NCBI GenBank assembly: GCA_958419975.1
Contig: CATZIG010000131.1
Span: 1 to 5,715, forward strand
Source of the DNA: an uncultured Collinsella sp.
GTDB taxonomy: Bacteria; Actinomycetota; Coriobacteriia; Coriobacteriales; Coriobacteriaceae
Length of the DNA: 5,715 bases
Reading direction: 5' to 3'
The notes under the pieces are model-generated. The model saw only the letters and a program-made list of their open reading frames with translations, made no database searches and was not told the origin of the DNA. The position numbers and the translations under genes were made by a program. Of the stretch, positions 4,968 to 5,715 are shown one piece after another. The stretch's first letter is position 1; every line of letters begins with the position of its first letter.

Positions 4968-5715
4968 ATGCGCACGATTGGAATGAGCGACTACACCGTT
5001 GGCGAGGATTGCTTTGACGAGCTGCCCGGCGCGCTGGCCGAGTACGGCGCGAAGAAGGTCGCGATCATCGGTGGCAAGCGGGCACTGGCCGCAGCGCTGC
5101 CGGGCATCGAGGCGGCGCTTGAAGGTACCGATGTCGAGGTTCTGGAGACGCGCGTCTATGGCACCAACAGTACGCGTGCCAATATCGCCAAGGTCGTGAA
5201 CTCCCCTGCCTGCCAGGAAGCCGACGTGCTCATCGCATGTGGCGGCGGCAAGGCACTCGACACCGTCAAGACGGCAGCCATCGAGCTCAAGAAGATCGTC
5301 TTTACCGTACCGACGATTTGCTCCAATTGCTCTGCCGCGACCGCCATTGCCGTTGTCTACAATGACGATGGCTCGCTCGAGGGCTATTCGTACCCCAACC
5401 GACCGGCGCACATCTTCATCAACCCCAAGATCATCGCCGAGGCACCGGCAGAGTACTTCTGGGCCGGCGTGGGCGATGCCCTGTCTAAGCAGCCCGAGGT
5501 CGAGTACGCCACGAGCGCCGGTAATTTGGAGCACACCGCCGGTCTAGGCCTGGCACTCGCCCACACCTGCTCCGAGCCGCTGTTTACCTATGGCGTCCAG
5601 GGGCTTGAGGACGTGCACCAGGACCTGTCGAGCGAAGCCGTCAAGCAGATCGCGCTCGACATCGTGGTCAACACGGGCTACGTCTCCAACCTGACCAACC
5701 AAAACGATTACTACT
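4968..5715 (+). CDS. Iron-containing alcohol dehydrogenase family protein (glycerol-dehydrogenase-like), 3' end outside window
   Basis: The frame opens with ATG at 4968 and is open to the right edge, showing 249 residues (begins MRTIGMSDYTVGED). Relatives are about 350-380 residues, so roughly the last third is missing. The NAD-binding signature GGGKALDTVK is at 92-101, and GVGDALSK at 167-174 carries the first metal-ligand aspartate (D170). The expected metal-binding histidines would lie in the missing part; the last visible residues, NDYY, fit the approach to the first one. Family members oxidise alcohols or reduce carbonyls with NAD(P)(H) and a divalent metal in the cytoplasm. The substrate is not clear. 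At 115-121 the sequence is PTICSNC, where glycerol dehydrogenases as I remember them read PTIASTD. Loss of that substrate-contacting Asp argues against true glycerol dehydrogenase and points to the GldA-like group that includes E. coli YbdH/HcxA. It is divergent from ileS with no evident functional link. Confidence 0.9.
   Translation, partial: MRTIGMSDYTVGEDCFDELPGALAEYGAKKVAIIGGKRALAAALPGIEAALEGTDVEVLETRVYGTNSTRANIAKVVNSPACQEADVLIACGGGKALDTVKTAAIELKKIVFTVPTICSNCSAATAIAVVYNDDGSLEGYSYPNRPAHIFINPKIIAEAPAEYFWAGVGDALSKQPEVEYATSAGNLEHTAGLGLALAHTCSEPLFTYGVQGLEDVHQDLSSEAVKQIALDIVVNTGYVSNLTNQNDYY

Noticed and set aside
4827..5534. A 235-codon minus-strand frame opposite the dehydrogenase
   Set aside because: It is antisense to the GGGK...D...K dehydrogenase frame, which has a good Shine-Dalgarno sequence; it also runs into the ileS promoter region.

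Overview
This window is a moderately GC-rich bacterial chromosome segment. The gene set, the codon choice (C/G-ending codons, TTG and GTG starts) and the protein sequences look like an actinobacterium of the class Coriobacteriia, probably close to Collinsella. That assignment comes from sequence impression, not from a search. The window is ordinary core-genome housekeeping DNA; I see no transposon, phage, CRISPR array, tRNA or rRNA gene.

Layout. On the minus strand, read right to left, lie ileS (isoleucyl-tRNA synthetase, 4481 to 1680), then lspA (lipoprotein signal peptidase II, 1459 to 860), then an RluA/RluD-family 23S rRNA pseudouridine synthase that starts at 860 and runs off the left edge. 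lspA and the synthase gene overlap by one base (TAATG) and are surely cotranscribed. ileS is separated from lspA by about 220 bases that hold a strong intrinsic terminator (12-bp stem) and probably a promoter for lspA. On the plus strand, an iron-containing alcohol dehydrogenase / glycerol-dehydrogenase-like gene starts at 4968 and runs off the right edge.

The most informative non-coding element is the roughly 340-base ileS leader (about 4825 to 4482, minus strand). It is a full-length T-box riboswitch. It has a complete Stem I with an AGUA/GAA specifier loop and an AUC (Ile) specifier codon, an AGAGAG bulge and distal loop, and two further hairpins. An antiterminator (8 bp + 7-nt bulge + 6 bp) is mutually exclusive with a terminator that ends in six U. 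The 7-nt bulge reads UGGUUAA rather than the consensus UGGNACC. It keeps the UGGU that would pair with the ACCA end of uncharged tRNA-Ile but loses the ACC half. Downstream of the terminator, a segment can also pair with the ileS Shine-Dalgarno sequence, a possible second, translational control layer.

Functionally, ileS supplies Ile-tRNA under control of tRNA-Ile charging. lspA removes signal peptides from prolipoproteins in the membrane, and the pseudouridine synthase modifies rRNA. The ileS-lspA-RluA-type order is a common neighbourhood in Gram-positive bacteria. The dehydrogenase on the other strand is functionally unrelated and shares only the divergent intergenic region.
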